Part shown: positions 1 to 37,090 of the stretch, piece after piece
Numbering within the stretch: the first letter of the stretch is position 1
Layout of the letters: every line of letters begins with the position of its first letter
DNA from: Marisa cornuarietis
Lineage: Eukaryota > Mollusca > Gastropoda > Architaenioglossa > Ampullariidae
Length of the DNA stretch: 64,000 bases
Assembly (NCBI GenBank): GCA_004794655.1
Contig: SMMW01000614.1
Coordinates: 5,974,501 to 6,038,500, forward strand
Reading direction: 5' to 3'
Notes under the pieces: generated by a model
Told to the model about the DNA's origin: nothing
The model's database searches: none
The model's input: only the letters and a program-made list of their open reading frames with translations
Translations under genes and position numbers: made by a program

Positions 1-829
1 TTATGGTGGCGGAAAGAGGAGGGCTGGACTAGAACCGCTTACAGTTTATTTCCTTTTCGACCACTAACCTTTAGGACCTAACCTGACTGTCATGTAGCAA
101 TGTTGCCGAAAGCACCTACTAACTTCACTCTAATAACAACAGGTGTGACAGGTGTGTGGAAAGTCGCACAGCAGTCTAACTCACAGGAGGCTTTCCTTGC
201 CCAAACCTTCCTCCCATCAGCACGCGTGTGTTAATTAGAATTCACGTTCATTACGACCTACTAACGATACTACCTTTTCTAACAAGTCACTTACGAGCGT
301 GGGTATTAATTAATATTATAACACGGCTACTCGGGTGTAATCCTGCACATATCTTGATTTTCTGGGGCCGCAATAGATACAGTAGCCCAAGCTCGCAGGA
401 CTGCGACTACAGTCATCGGCTGGAACTAGTGTGTGCTACAATCTTATTGGTGCTATTTCGCACGGTGGTGGTGGTGGTGGTGGTGGTGGTGGTGGTGGTG
501 GTGGTGGTGGTGGTGGTGGTGGTTTGGAAGGCGATGGCTTAAATGAGAACGTTTTTGTACGATGTGTTCACTCTTAACAAGGTATGCTTTTTTTTGCACT
601 TAACTCACTAAAAGTCACTTCATATAAGAGCACACTCTATTTTAAGAAAAGAAGAATACAATAAACTAGTTTCCGGTCAGGCTGCTCGTTTGCTCTTTAC
701 CTGTTTTTCACCCGGAGTTCAGAAGTTTTATATTCCCCTCCTCCCACCCAAGACAGACTATACCAGGCGCTGCCTGCCAGACGTCTGGAGTCTGCACGTG
801 CACTCACGCGCGCGCCCTCTTGCTTGCAG
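1..829 (+). other. Upstream intron or flank with no recognised exon
   Basis: No coding exon was recognised. The only clear structure is a perfect (GGT)n run at 464-523. It is probably intron of the TSP1 gene, since exon 1 begins in phase 1 and needs a preceding exon. Confidence 0.5.
464..523. repeat. (GGT)n microsatellite
   Basis: About 20 uninterrupted GGT units. The apparent poly-Val reading is an artefact of the repeat. Confidence 0.95.
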
Positions 830-26597
<25,768 letters not shown>

Positions 26598-28016
26598 CCG
26601 CGTCAGCCAGTCCGTGACGGCATCCTAAGTCACGTGACAGCCAATCAGACCACCCGCCATCTACTTGAATGCACTCACGTAGTCACAAGCTTGACCTTTG
26701 CTGTAGATGACGGGTGCCCTGAGGCCAGTCACGTGACTATAGATCATCAACCGCTTAAATGTGTTAATGAGATCAGTGTTTGACGTAGAAATATTAGAGT
26801 TTAATGTAGTAGGTATGTTAGCGTGTCATGGAGTCATATGGGTGCACTACTGTGATTGTGTAGCGTTAGTTTCTTCCAAGGAAGGGTGCTATTTAGCACT
26901 CTTTTTTCTCTCTTTTTCTCTCTTTCTCTCCCCATCCCCTCGCTTCTTCTTATTTCAGTAGTCTCTTTTGAATGGTGCCACTAACATATCTGTTTGGCGC
27001 GAAACAGGTGACGATAGTGCAGAACAAGGCTGGTTCACGGTCGGCGAACTTACATGCAAAGGCTTGCTTCGGGTCGCTGCGTGATCATGCTCAAATGGCG
27101 CTAAACGAACACCTCTACGCATGCGCGGCAGTCCACAGCTCCAGCATCCGCAAAACGCTCTCTCGATGTCTCAAGCTTTGAGCAGCCCCACTCCCCAGCT
27201 CACCGCGACCTCCTGATTCTCATCACTGCTCTGTCTTCTGTGGTTTTCTTTCTCTTTTATTTCCCCTTTAAAACTAAATATGTCACTTTGAGTGTTCTGC
27301 GAAGCTGTGTTTATTTGTTTTGTGATAGAGTTTATGACATAAAATGCTTGTAGTTCACAAGAAAATCGTGGAGGTGATGCTGGGCGCAGAGGAAACTCGT
27401 TTGTATTGTTTTGTTTGTTTGTTTGATTGTTAGATTTTTTCCCTGTTTGTACGTCTGTTTGTTTCTTTGAATTTTTTTCTGTTTGTTTCTTTGATTTTGT
27501 TCCCTGTTTGTCAGTCTGTTTGTTTCTTTGAACTTTTTTTGTTTTGTTTGTGTCTTTGATTTTCTTCTGTTTGTTTTGTGCTCTAGGTGTGAAAATAAAG
27601 AAAATGATTGGTCAGAATTCCGCTTCAATATCCAAACACTCTTTAAAATAAAAAGAAACTCTTATGCAAAGCGCTGCAAACCAGCAGAAGCAGACCAGCG
27701 CTGTCTACCTAATATGTGCTTGCGAAGAACGCTGCTATTCTGCAGACAAAATGACAGCAAACAAACCTTCATAAGTGACAGCAGGCAACATCTCTACTGT
27801 AATTCTTTGCGTGAAGTGGAAAAAAATGTGCAGCACGACGCAACAAACCTGTGTCAAAGCGATCATCTTATTCACCCAACCCCACGAGCCACGCCTTCCA
27901 TTTTGCGATTCAAGATTAAACCAGTCGCCATCCATCTCCAATGTGGAACGGATGCACCGATTGGTGCGCGCTGCTTGTCAAATGTGTTCTGATTGGTCTG
28001 TGCATGTTTCGTCTAG

Positions 28017-28072
28017 GTAACTTTAACGAGGAAGGGTACTATACGCTGGGCGCCATGCACTGCCGTGGCTAA
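28017..28072 (+). CDS. Alternative terminal exon 21b of the TSP1/fibrinogen-like gene
   Basis: Acceptor gtttcgtctag, phase 1, so it can join the exon 20 donor at 25755. It reads GNFNEEGYYTLGAMHCRG then TAA. It aligns with exon 21a (E-G-Y-x-TLG-x-x-x-C-x-G), but its final Cys context and tail differ. It would make a protein two residues shorter. It could also be a decayed duplicate; the intact frame, splice site and stop argue against that. Confidence 0.65.
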
Positions 28073-28178
28073 CGATGTTCCTCTGGCATTTACCTTCACA
28101 GGCCTGACAACGGACTCTACATCCTGCCTACGAGTTTCTCTCACTCTGTCCTTCTCTCACACGCTATCTCTTTCTCTA

Positions 28179-28179
<1 letters not shown>

Positions 28180-28250
<71 letters not shown>
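28180..28250. repeat. (AC)n microsatellite
   Basis: About 35 perfect AC units, 110 bp downstream of alternative terminal exon 21b. Confidence 0.95.
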
Positions 28251-28252
<2 letters not shown>

Positions 28253-30214
28253 TTGTTAGTTTTCACCAGCTATTCTCTTTCTTACCTCTTGGCGTTTAGT
28301 CATTGTATAAGTTGAGCTTCTAATGTGAGTATGCATACTTCAACAGCCGAATATAGTGAAAGTTTTTGTATAATTGTGTAATAGTTTCTCCTTGTTGGTA
28401 TTTTAATTACCAGAGTTTAAAGTGTTTACATAAAAATTACTGAACTGTTATTATCTTATTGAAAAACATTCATTTTAACTGATCGCTTGTTCTCTCTGTT
28501 CATTCACCCAATTACCTGCCTACGTGTGGTTTATGTTTATGATGACTCGTCAGACTTATCTAGTCTCACACCTTATAGTTTGCTCTCTTCTATTTCACGT
28601 AGCTCTTTTTCTCTTGGTCTGTTCCTGCATCACTCCATACTAGCATTCTGTCTGTCTGTTCTCCCTTTCACAGAATGCATTTGTCTTTCTCTTGAAATTC
28701 TTTTACATTCGACCATAAAATATGTTTGATTGCAGCACTCGCAAAAAATGCTGTCTTTGTTGTATTCAGCGTATCAATGTGTTTAGCAGCAGAAAAAGCC
28801 AGGGTTAGTACAGAGTCAGTGCAGGGTTCCTCACGGGGCTCGCTTCTTGCACAAGGAAAGCAATTTGATGACAAGTGTAAGAACTGAATCCCGTGCGCTA
28901 AGTAAGAGATGGTTAGGACCTGGTGTATTGTAGTAGAAGTGTCACTGATGTGTTACTTTAGCTTATTTGTACAATTACAATTCTGCAGAAAATGCACTGG
29001 AGTCTGTTTTTGAAATGATGTGTGAACAATAAGGATTGAATGACAAATATTCTGCGTTTACTTGCTTTTCTTTTCTTTCTTCTTTATTTTTACGGTGACA
29101 TATTTTCATGTGTTCTCTCCCCCTCCCCTTTCTCACTGTCTCTTTTCTCATTCTATTTTCTATTCTCACTTCTTCTCTATCGCAACAACGGCGATTTCAA
29201 CCGTGCCCGACTTCTGTTTTATCGTCTTCATGCATCTTCGTCCTCATCGAGAATCCGCTATGGGTGTCAAGTGTGTGATGACCGCACTGCTCACTGTGTT
29301 ATTCATTCCAGAGTCTGCTATTGTCTCTAATGTGCTATAGGCTGGCGACCTGGTTATGAAATTCGGGCCTGCAGTCTTTTTGACTATCCCACCGACTTGA
29401 AATGTTAAAGTCCGTGACTGATCGACACGTTCCTAACGAGATCATTCGCATAGGAAATACATCTGGAAATAAAATGGGAGGTAAGCGATGTGCAACAGAG
29501 TGTTAAGTCCATGCTGAACATTATTATTAGTATTCATTCAAGAAGTAACTGTTTATGATAACAACTTTCCTTCCTTGAAGTGCACGCCAATCATGTGCTG
29601 TGAGACAACGATTACGAAACACGATTACGAAACTGACTGCCAACAAATTTTCCGCCAAATTTGAAAGTTGTGTTGGGTTGTAATTACTCGTTGACATCAG
29701 TCCCATGAAGAAGTAGGATGACATGAAGGCCTCTCGACGTGAAACAACGTACATTTATTCAGTATCCTAGAAACTTGGGGTTATAATTATGAACAACATG
29801 TCGCTCTCATTGTCTTTACCATAAACCAGGTTTTCGCAAAAACTTTATGGCATTGAGACTGGGAACCACAAAGTGAAATAAAATTAAGACGCGACCTTTA
29901 ATATTCAAACGTTCTCGCAGGAACAATAAATGTTCCTTTTTTGGGAAAATCACAAGAGATAATCTACGTAAAAATAATATTCAAATCGATAGCAGTCTTA
30001 CGAGTTCCTAAGCCAGAAAAGTTGTGGAGGCGAGAAAACCTGGTAAACACGCCTACTACAAAACAAGACATTAGAAAGGGATCGTCACAGCAACACGGCC
30101 ACTCTTCAAAGGTTTAATGCATTAAGTGTGGACATGACCCGTAGCGACACTGAGTTCAGACACAGAACATCAAACCATGACGTAGTGAGAAACAGTAAGA
30201 CATAAAAGCAGCCC
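28251..30214. other. Intergenic, no gene recognised
   Basis: AT-rich, with pyrimidine-rich tracts near 28570-28690 and 29060-29170. A short reading at 29259-29339 looks like a signal peptide but ends at a stop with no usable donor. Nothing else was supportable. Confidence 0.5.
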
Positions 30215-30310
30215 ACCAGGGTCGTAGTTATGAAGCGAGAGTAGGTCTTTTCCCCCCACGGCAAAATGGAAAAATTAAGGACTAGCATCTTGTTTCCATA
30301 GTTATACAGC
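30215..30310. repeat. Partial copy of the GGGGTC...TATGAA MITE family
   Basis: AGGGTCGTAGTTATGAAGCG is followed by CACGGCAAAATGG and GTTTCCATAGTTATAC. These segments also occur, inverted, in the 14469-14724 MITE. Related ends occur near 3050 and, inverted, near 31220. Confidence 0.5.
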
Positions 30311-30915
30311 AATGTGAAGACCTTGCGGGCACTACTTTCTGTTTCTTTGCCCCAGCACACATTTTCTATCGCTTTATAACCATGACATCAGCGGAATCTG
30401 AACACCACTTTATACTTTTGGAAGTAAAATGTACTTGTTGAGGAACACACACACAGAGCACGCCTGCAAACACTGAGTTCCACACATATTCTTTCAGACA
30501 ACAAATCACTAACATCTGTACATGGGCTCGAATGTTTCTATTAATCGGGTGAACGGAAATATATACTTTACTAAATAACAAAAGAAAAGTTCAGCACTGA
30601 GTTTACACAAAAACAAATGTATCCAAGCAGTTTATATTAAAGTCCTTCAAGTTCTCTGTTCTTCTGTTGTTTGGGGGGGGGGGTCGACACGGCAAACAGT
30701 TCCAGTCTTTCAGTCTTTCTCTCTGGCGTTGATCGTACGGACAGCATACATCCACCAAATAACTCCGACAGTCTTAACGGCAGACAAATGATCAAGTCAA
30801 TAAAAATTCCACAGTAGGTAAATCCACACAGTTCTACGATCTTCTCAGGAGATCACACAGCAGCTGAGAAAATTAGTAAATCGAGGAACCACACAGTCGC
30901 TTATTAATGACAACC

Positions 30916-31010
30916 CACACAGTTAATATTTCTCCACACAGTTACTCTTTCTCCATACAGTTAATATTTCTTCACACAGTTAATATTAATTCACACAGTT
31001 ACTATTAATT
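30916..31010. repeat. 19-bp minisatellite, five units
   Basis: Five consecutive 19-bp units follow the pattern CACACAGTTAATATTTCTC with a few substitutions each. Looser CACACAGT motifs extend about 100 bp upstream. Confidence 0.75.
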
Positions 31011-31612
31011 CCAACCTCTGTCCCAAATTCTTCTTTCTCCCCAGATTCTCACGTCTGCTTCTTCTTCCAATTTCTAAACAACGCCCCCTATCAACATTCA
31101 ATCCAGGGGTGATAATCTCTACTCATACAAGGGCGACAACCTCGTTACTTCGACGTTCAGGGGTGGTAACACATGTTCATAACAAGTTCCCATTGTCGTT
31201 CCAGGACAAAGACTTACCCTCGCTTCATAACTACCAGGGAAGGGGCCGTAAATTAGAAAGATGTCACAAACTGACTTTGTGCAATAGTCTGTCCAAACAC
31301 ACACATACATATATATACATGTAATCACATATTTTTAGATTGATTGAATGATATTTTTCCCAATTTAAAACGTTGTGTTTGTTGTGATTAATAAAGAGAA
31401 AGAACTATGGACCGCTTGGGACCCTAGTTATGAAGTTGTGTCAAATTGCTTTTGTACAACAGTCTGTCAAAACAAGATATATGTCTATATATATGCAAAC
31501 ACCTATTTGTTTGTTGATTGAATGATAGATTTTTCCATTTCTACATGCATGCATGCAATGCAACGTATTATAAATCCGGGCAATAAAGAAAAATTATCTC
31601 TATGGAATCCGT

Positions 31613-32285
31613 GACACAGCGCTCTTCATCTAGGGGGAGTAGGTAACCCACTGGCCCATGACGAAAGCGCAGAGAAAAAATGTCCTGGTACTTGTATTGC
31701 GCATTCAAAGGCTACAGACTGTGAAAAATGCATGCTTAGAGATAGGACACGCCCTTTAGAGAGTTTGGAGGATGAAATCATAGTAAACATTAGACTTGGT
31801 AGCTACGAGAGAGTGCGGATTACACATAAAGTGACAGAGGAACTTGATTTCCTACATCATTCGATCACCGCACTCCTGCAAGCGCCATTTACTTGATAAC
31901 CATCTCAAGCGTTTCAGAACACAATGAGAGCACCAAGTGGGGTCGTTCAGCATAAAATTGTGTGTGAAGATCTGTAAACAGAGTTACAGAGCTGATTTGA
32001 CAGTTTTGCAGTGGGTACATCTGCCCTCACAACGGATAGCAGTAAACAAGATATTTTTGCGCAGCCGGCTCTGCGGGGTCAAAGCACTTTTACACCTTTT
32101 CATGATAGGCATCAAATTCACCTTTCATTTGATTGCATGCATATGAGAATGGAGAAAAAGAACTACGCGTAAACAGGCATTTGCATATGGCAGACTATTG
32201 CACAAAGGCAATTTGCTACAGCTTCCTAAGTACGCCCCCCCCCCCTGGGGTAACACAGCGCTCTTCTTCTAGGGGGAGTAAGTAA
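31613..32285. repeat. Pair of direct repeats ACACAGCGCTCTTC...GGGGGAGTA
   Basis: A roughly 33-bp sequence (ACACAGCGCTCTTC, then TCTAGGGGGAGTA and GTAAC) occurs at about 31615-31648 and again at about 32252-32286 in the same orientation. The 600 bp between them shows no gene. It could be a solo duplication or degenerate element ends. Confidence 0.4.
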
Positions 32286-33150
32286 CAGGGGGAAAACTTC
32301 TAGTATAAAAGTTCCACGACTACTAGATTATGTTTAAATACTGATGGTTTAGCGTCTTAACTTGTTGAAAGGGACTTTACGAGGTATGTCTTTACTTTTG
32401 GTATCGTATTCTAAGTGAAGATTTCGAAGAATTTCTATTTCCTAGACTACATCGTTTAACAAGCGACAGTAGTTATACTAATGGTGAGGTGAAATCTTTA
32501 TGAAAGAAGTTAAAAGAAGACTTCAAAACCTGGAAAATCATAAAACTAGTCATTAAACTCTCGTTCTCCTTTTGGTTACGTGATCTTAATTTCTGAATAT
32601 GTTTACCCTACAGGCTTCCCCTCGAATCTCGTGTCACCACGAGGTGCTTTTTCGATTTGCTTGCACTACACGGTCAGTGACATATAATCGTTAGAGGGAT
32701 GTGAATTCTGGAGCTGGTTATTTCTAAACTGTCACAAATCCCACACTGCAGATGAACGAGCACCCACATGTTGAAGTAGATAACCTGAGCATAGAAAGAG
32801 CGTCTAAAGATTGTAACCTCAGCCATTTTAGTAGACTTTTCTAGCACTATGCTTATGCTTTAAAAGTGTGATCCTAAATGGGCAGTGCAGTCCTAACCTA
32901 TCTGATTAAATTTATTTTTATCTCAAACTACGGCAACAGTTTTATCAGTGGCGTGCTGTCCCTGGACACGGGGGACTAAGCTAGTCCCCTAAGAGTCACA
33001 AGTAATCATTTTTTTATTTGACAATATTTTAACATAAAGCGTTTTAGAATTATAGAAAACCCCCAGTGAAAAATGCGTCTTGCACCTCTTCAAACCGTAG
33101 CGCCGCCAAGCGCCTGCTGCACTAGGTGGAACTAACCTTCGCAGTTGCTA

Positions 33151-33913
33151 CAGGCCTATTCTCACGCTGCAATGTTTTCAGGGTTTGCACGTGCAAGATT
33201 TCTCCTGCAAGGCACCGTTCTACTCTCACGTAGCAAGTTCACTCGCTAGTGTCCTGCTAGGTGACGTCATCCGCGCAGCGCATTGTGGGTAGTCGACAAA
33301 ATGGCAGACAATCAGATACTTTCGGAAGCTACTGCTGCTACGTTAATAACATTGTCTGATGAAGTAAGGAGAGAGAAAAGAAGAAAAAAAAAGATGTGGG
33401 TGAGGGGTGGGTAGCGCGAATGAGTCGCTTAGATGCCTTATTTTCATGTCCTCTAAAAGAAATATCTTCGGAAGACTTGGAGAGAATGCAGACGCTTTTT
33501 GCGAATGTCGTCTGCAACGTTTGAAGAACTTTTATATCTGATCGAGGCTGCCCAGAGCACGAGCAATTTCAATTCAGGCATTCTTGGCCTTATCTCGGTT
33601 GAGATACTCTGGACTGGCAGTGTCGAACAGACACAGGTAGTTTTCTCACATACAAATCATACTCGTACACCTTTCCGCTGACCACACCGCCATTTCTTAA
33701 TTTGGAGGTAAAAGGGAGGCGACTGTGTTCAAGCATTCCGATTGGCTACACCATGTAATGTAGGTCAGGCTCTGCAAGAAAATAGAATCGCGTCCTATCC
33801 GTGAAGACCTCGATGTAAAGCCCCCACCCAGCCGTGTGCAAAACTCGGAAAGGTCCTACCAGGGCCTGCTAACCCTGCTAAGTGCGGAATATTGCAGCGT
33901 GAGAATAGGCCTG
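33151..33913 (+). mobile_element. PIF/Harbinger-like element nested in the hAT-like element
   Basis: Perfect inverted ends CAGGCCTATTCTCACGCTGC, then AAT. Inside, a start at 33301 reads MADNQILSEATAATLI and a basic EKRRKKKMWV stretch. Later in broken frames come LFANVVC and MRMSSATFEELLYLI, resembling the N-terminus of Harbinger transposases (FLRMS..TF..LL). The catalytic part is absent. Flanks are CTA and CTG, compatible with a mutated 3-bp duplication. Confidence 0.65.
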
Positions 33914-34439
33914 CTGTTGAATAGAGTAGATCACGTGGTCTGTGGACCCTTGCTACGGTTCGCCTCACGCCTTTAGCGCCTGTGTTAGCGCCAGCTTGTC
34001 ACGTGTGTCAAGTTACGTGCGAAGTTTCTATTAAAGATCGACAGGAATCCGTAGTTGCACAGTCACAATCTCCAACCTAAGTTTGTTAGTGCATTTTGGT
34101 GTCCAGTGAGCGTAATTAACTCAGGATTGACTGAAAACAAAAATCTTTTTTGTAAATGGAGAGGGACTAAGTTGAGAAATCTGTTCCCTCCAATACGTCA
34201 TCAGGAACCCGCGATGGCTCAGCGCAACCTTGCTTTCAATCAGTCTTTGCCAGCTATGAAACTTGCTATGGCGCTAAGCTCAATGACATTTAAACATTAT
34301 GAAGAGCTGCATACAGTTAATGGTGACAGGCAAAATAACTCAATACCTAAAACTTATGACAGGTAAAGGTGAAATAAATGATGGTATTAACCGAGACGAT
34401 GCAGCCTGTTAAGTAGGTTAGTTTACACAATTCCAGCAA

Positions 34440-34515
34440 TGTATCTTTGGTGTAGTGGTTACGCGCAGTGTCTCTACTTTGAAAGGTATTGCGTTCGAAT
34501 CACGAGTGAATTTTG
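34440..34515 (+). repeat. tRNA-derived SINE head
   Basis: GGTGTAGTGGTTACGCG (box A-like) is followed by GCGTTCGAATCACGAG (box B-like) and a T-rich and (TTG)n tail. It is not a foldable tRNA gene. Confidence 0.55.
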
Positions 34516-35244
34516 TTTTTGTTTAGGGATTTGTTGTTGTTGTTGTTGTTCTCAGATATGATGAATTCTCTGTCAAGTCTTTCATGAAGACCCACTGATT
34601 ACTAAGCGAAACCGTATAATACTATAATCTATCTGTGTAAAGTCATATCGATAGACACTTACCTAATTTCTACTATTCTACGTTGATATCGAAATATAGA
34701 TATGTTAGACTCACAGGTGATAGAAATTGCTTTAGCTTAGTAATAACAGTTATGGCGTTTGAAAGAGAATTTTTTTATTTTTTACATAGCGTGTAATCTA
34801 AAATACTTAACAGGTTACATCGTCTCGCTTGTTTTCGACCATATCCCCTTTCTAACGTCATTTAACGCTTATATATGGTATCTACAAAATTATCTGGTAT
34901 TTTCACATCAATCATGATCTTATAATCAACATTATTATAAAACCTGATTTTGTTCATCGATTACTTGTATTACTATTTACGTTTTACGAGATACATATTG
35001 AGGCATCAAGAGAAATGCAGGAAATCGCGTAGCTTACCGCCCTTCCCCCAGTCCCCTAGCTGGTCCCCAGTGAGAAATCCCACCGCACGCCACTGAGTTT
35101 TATGGATTTTTGCAGCATCATAAAGATCTTTATCTGAGAATAAACCTCTGACAGTTGCAGATAGAGTGGACTTCCCACATAAGACTTGAACTATCAATCC
35201 AGAAACAGTCCCAGCAAGACAAAGTTGAAACGAAAAACAGAATA

Positions 35245-36072
35245 CAGTAATCCCTCGCTACTTCGCGGTTCATTTATCGCGGACTCGCTGTTTCGCGGGT
35301 TTTCAAAAAATTATATGTAAAATATTTATCGCGGTATTTTCGCTGTTTTGTGTGTTTTTACGGTACTCCGTCTAAAGTATTTTTGCACATACATAGTACG
35401 TATTGTACAGTAATATTTCCCAGTCGCTGATTGGCTCAGTAACCGTCGCATCTTGTTTTCTTTCGCTGTGCGCAGCTACCCCCCTCTCTCAGCTCTTCCA
35501 TTTCACGTTAGCATCCGACTGTCACGTGTGCGTAGTTTTCATCTGCGGTGTTGTGTACGTTATTTGTGAAACTTTCGTTAGAGACTAAATTTATTCAAGC
35601 CCTGCGATGTCACCCAAATGTTCATAACTCTCAGGAAGAGATCGGTTAGGCCTACGCCTTTAGAGGAAGTAGTAGAAGTTACGTCCGGTCAAAGATACCG
35701 CACCACCTGATGAAGTGGTGCCTTTAGAATAGAAATTATGCCTTTCTTGACATCTCATTTTCATCGCCATCGTCATCAGTACTGTTAAGCTAATTAATCA
35801 TTATCATTCTAGCTGTATGGTGTATTTTCAATGGTGACTACCCATATTAATTTTTTTAAATTACGTATGTCGATTTAAGAGTTTAAAACATTTTTATAGG
35901 AAAAGTTATTAAGGGAATGAGAAAGGGTTATGTATAAGAGTGTTGGGAGGGTTTATAAAGACTTAAAATAATGTATGACTACTAAAAACAGTATAGCGTC
36001 CCTACTTCGCGGAAATTCACTTATTGCGGGTGGGCTTGGAACGGAACACCCGCGATAAGTGAGGGATTACTG
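35245..36072. mobile_element. Tc1/mariner-type MITE with TA duplication
   Basis: Ends are inverted CAGTAATCCCTCGC and related TTCGCGG/TATCGCGG subterminal motifs, with TA directly outside both ends. No transposase is readable in the 828-bp interior. The termini resemble pogo/mariner families with CAGTAATCCCTC ends. Confidence 0.7.
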
Positions 36073-36606
36073 TAGACACTAAACTACTTTGTAAATTTAA
36101 ATGGGTCCCATCAGAAATTAATGTTAGAAAAATGCTTTGGATGCTAAGGCATTTAACTACATGGAATTGCAACGTGTGAGGTAATATTCTTAGCCTTGTC
36201 TAACACTTGTCTAACACTGTCTTTAACTGAAATGTACATAAATCACAAGAAACTAGTAAAGAATTATTTAACGATGACAATATGTTGATTTCTGAAATAT
36301 CTGAATTGGAGGTTAGAAGAGGAATTGAAAAACTGAAATCCAAAAAGCTGCTAGTTCGCATGGTATTGCTAACGAACTTCTAAATCTCTCAGTTCAAGTA
36401 ACCTAACCTGACAACCAAGTTCCTTAATGCATTATTTTCTATGTAACCAGTCAGATCAATAGACAAAAGATTACTCCTTTAGAATTTCACTTCTCACCTG
36501 TGTCAGCAAATGGTGTACATGGAGACCTGCATGTGGACACCAGAACTCAGATGTTAAAGTACCCATAGATCAGATTTATGCCTCTTTACTTAACCAGCGT
36601 CCACCA

Positions 36607-36645
<39 letters not shown>

Positions 36646-36862
36646 GGAGGAGGAGGAGGAGGATTTTTAAATGCATCAAGAAGTGAAGTCACCTAAAGAA
36701 ACATTTAGCTCTCGGAATGTTTCCTTATTTGACAATACGATATATAATCAAGTTGACAGTACATTTTCAACATTGCGGGATCTTGCAAAATAACGTACTG
36801 TCACAGTGACATATTACAGTTGACTTGTGATATGTTGAGGTGTTGTGTTGAGGTTGGTGGGG
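36073..36862. other. Intergenic with GAT microsatellite
   Basis: No gene seen. A (GAT)n then (GAG)n run lies at about 36611-36662. Confidence 0.5.
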
Positions 36863-36906
36863 GATAAAAGTATTATATAACCGATAAGGAGCAGATCACT
36901 CATTGT
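36863..36906 (+). promoter_or_regulatory. Candidate core promoter of the lipase gene
   Basis: A TATATAA box lies at 36874-36880, with an initiator-like CTCATTG about 25 bp downstream and the start codon at 37009. Spacing fits a TATA-driven, tissue-specific gene. The start site itself is inferred. Confidence 0.5.
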
Positions 36907-37008
36907 CCAGAGTAAGAATGATAAAAGACAATCGAGTTATTCTTCGCACCTCTATCAGATCACCACAGATCAGAACCAGAGGCAGACACTTGCTTCAGAA
37001 CAGCCATC

Positions 37009-37090
37009 ATGCTCTCTGGTGGACGCCCTTCGGCGACATTGATCTTGTTGACACTGACTCATGTACTCAGTGCTCATAGAATCAACAAAC
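37009..37090 (+). CDS. Lipase exon 1, signal peptide
   Basis: It starts [20 protein letters not shown], followed by SAHRINK. A hydrophobic core and small residues before the likely cleavage site fit a signal peptide. The donor c|gtaagt is consensus, phase 1. Nothing upstream in frame extends it. Confidence 0.75.

Larger units (their letters stand above)
32946..35095. mobile_element. hAT-like element with 8-bp target duplication
   Basis: Inverted ends start CAGTGGCGTGC. The flanking 8 bases AGTTTTAT are identical on both sides (32938-32945 and 35096-35103), the signature of hAT insertion. The element contains a PIF/Harbinger-like insertion, a SINE head near 34445 and no intact transposase, so it is non-autonomous or decayed. 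Confidence 0.75.

Noticed and set aside
27528..27992. 154-codon open reading between the two terminal exons
   Set aside because: It begins in T-rich low-complexity sequence and shows no domain. The region is better read as 3' UTR or intron.
29259..29339. Signal-peptide-like reading MGVKCVMTALLTVLFIPESA
   Set aside because: It ends at a stop shortly after, with no consensus donor and no following exon in phase.
34440..34515. A true tRNA gene
   Set aside because: Box A and box B are present, but stems do not pair as a cloverleaf and a SINE-like tail follows. The same holds for 5325-5512 and 41160-41328.
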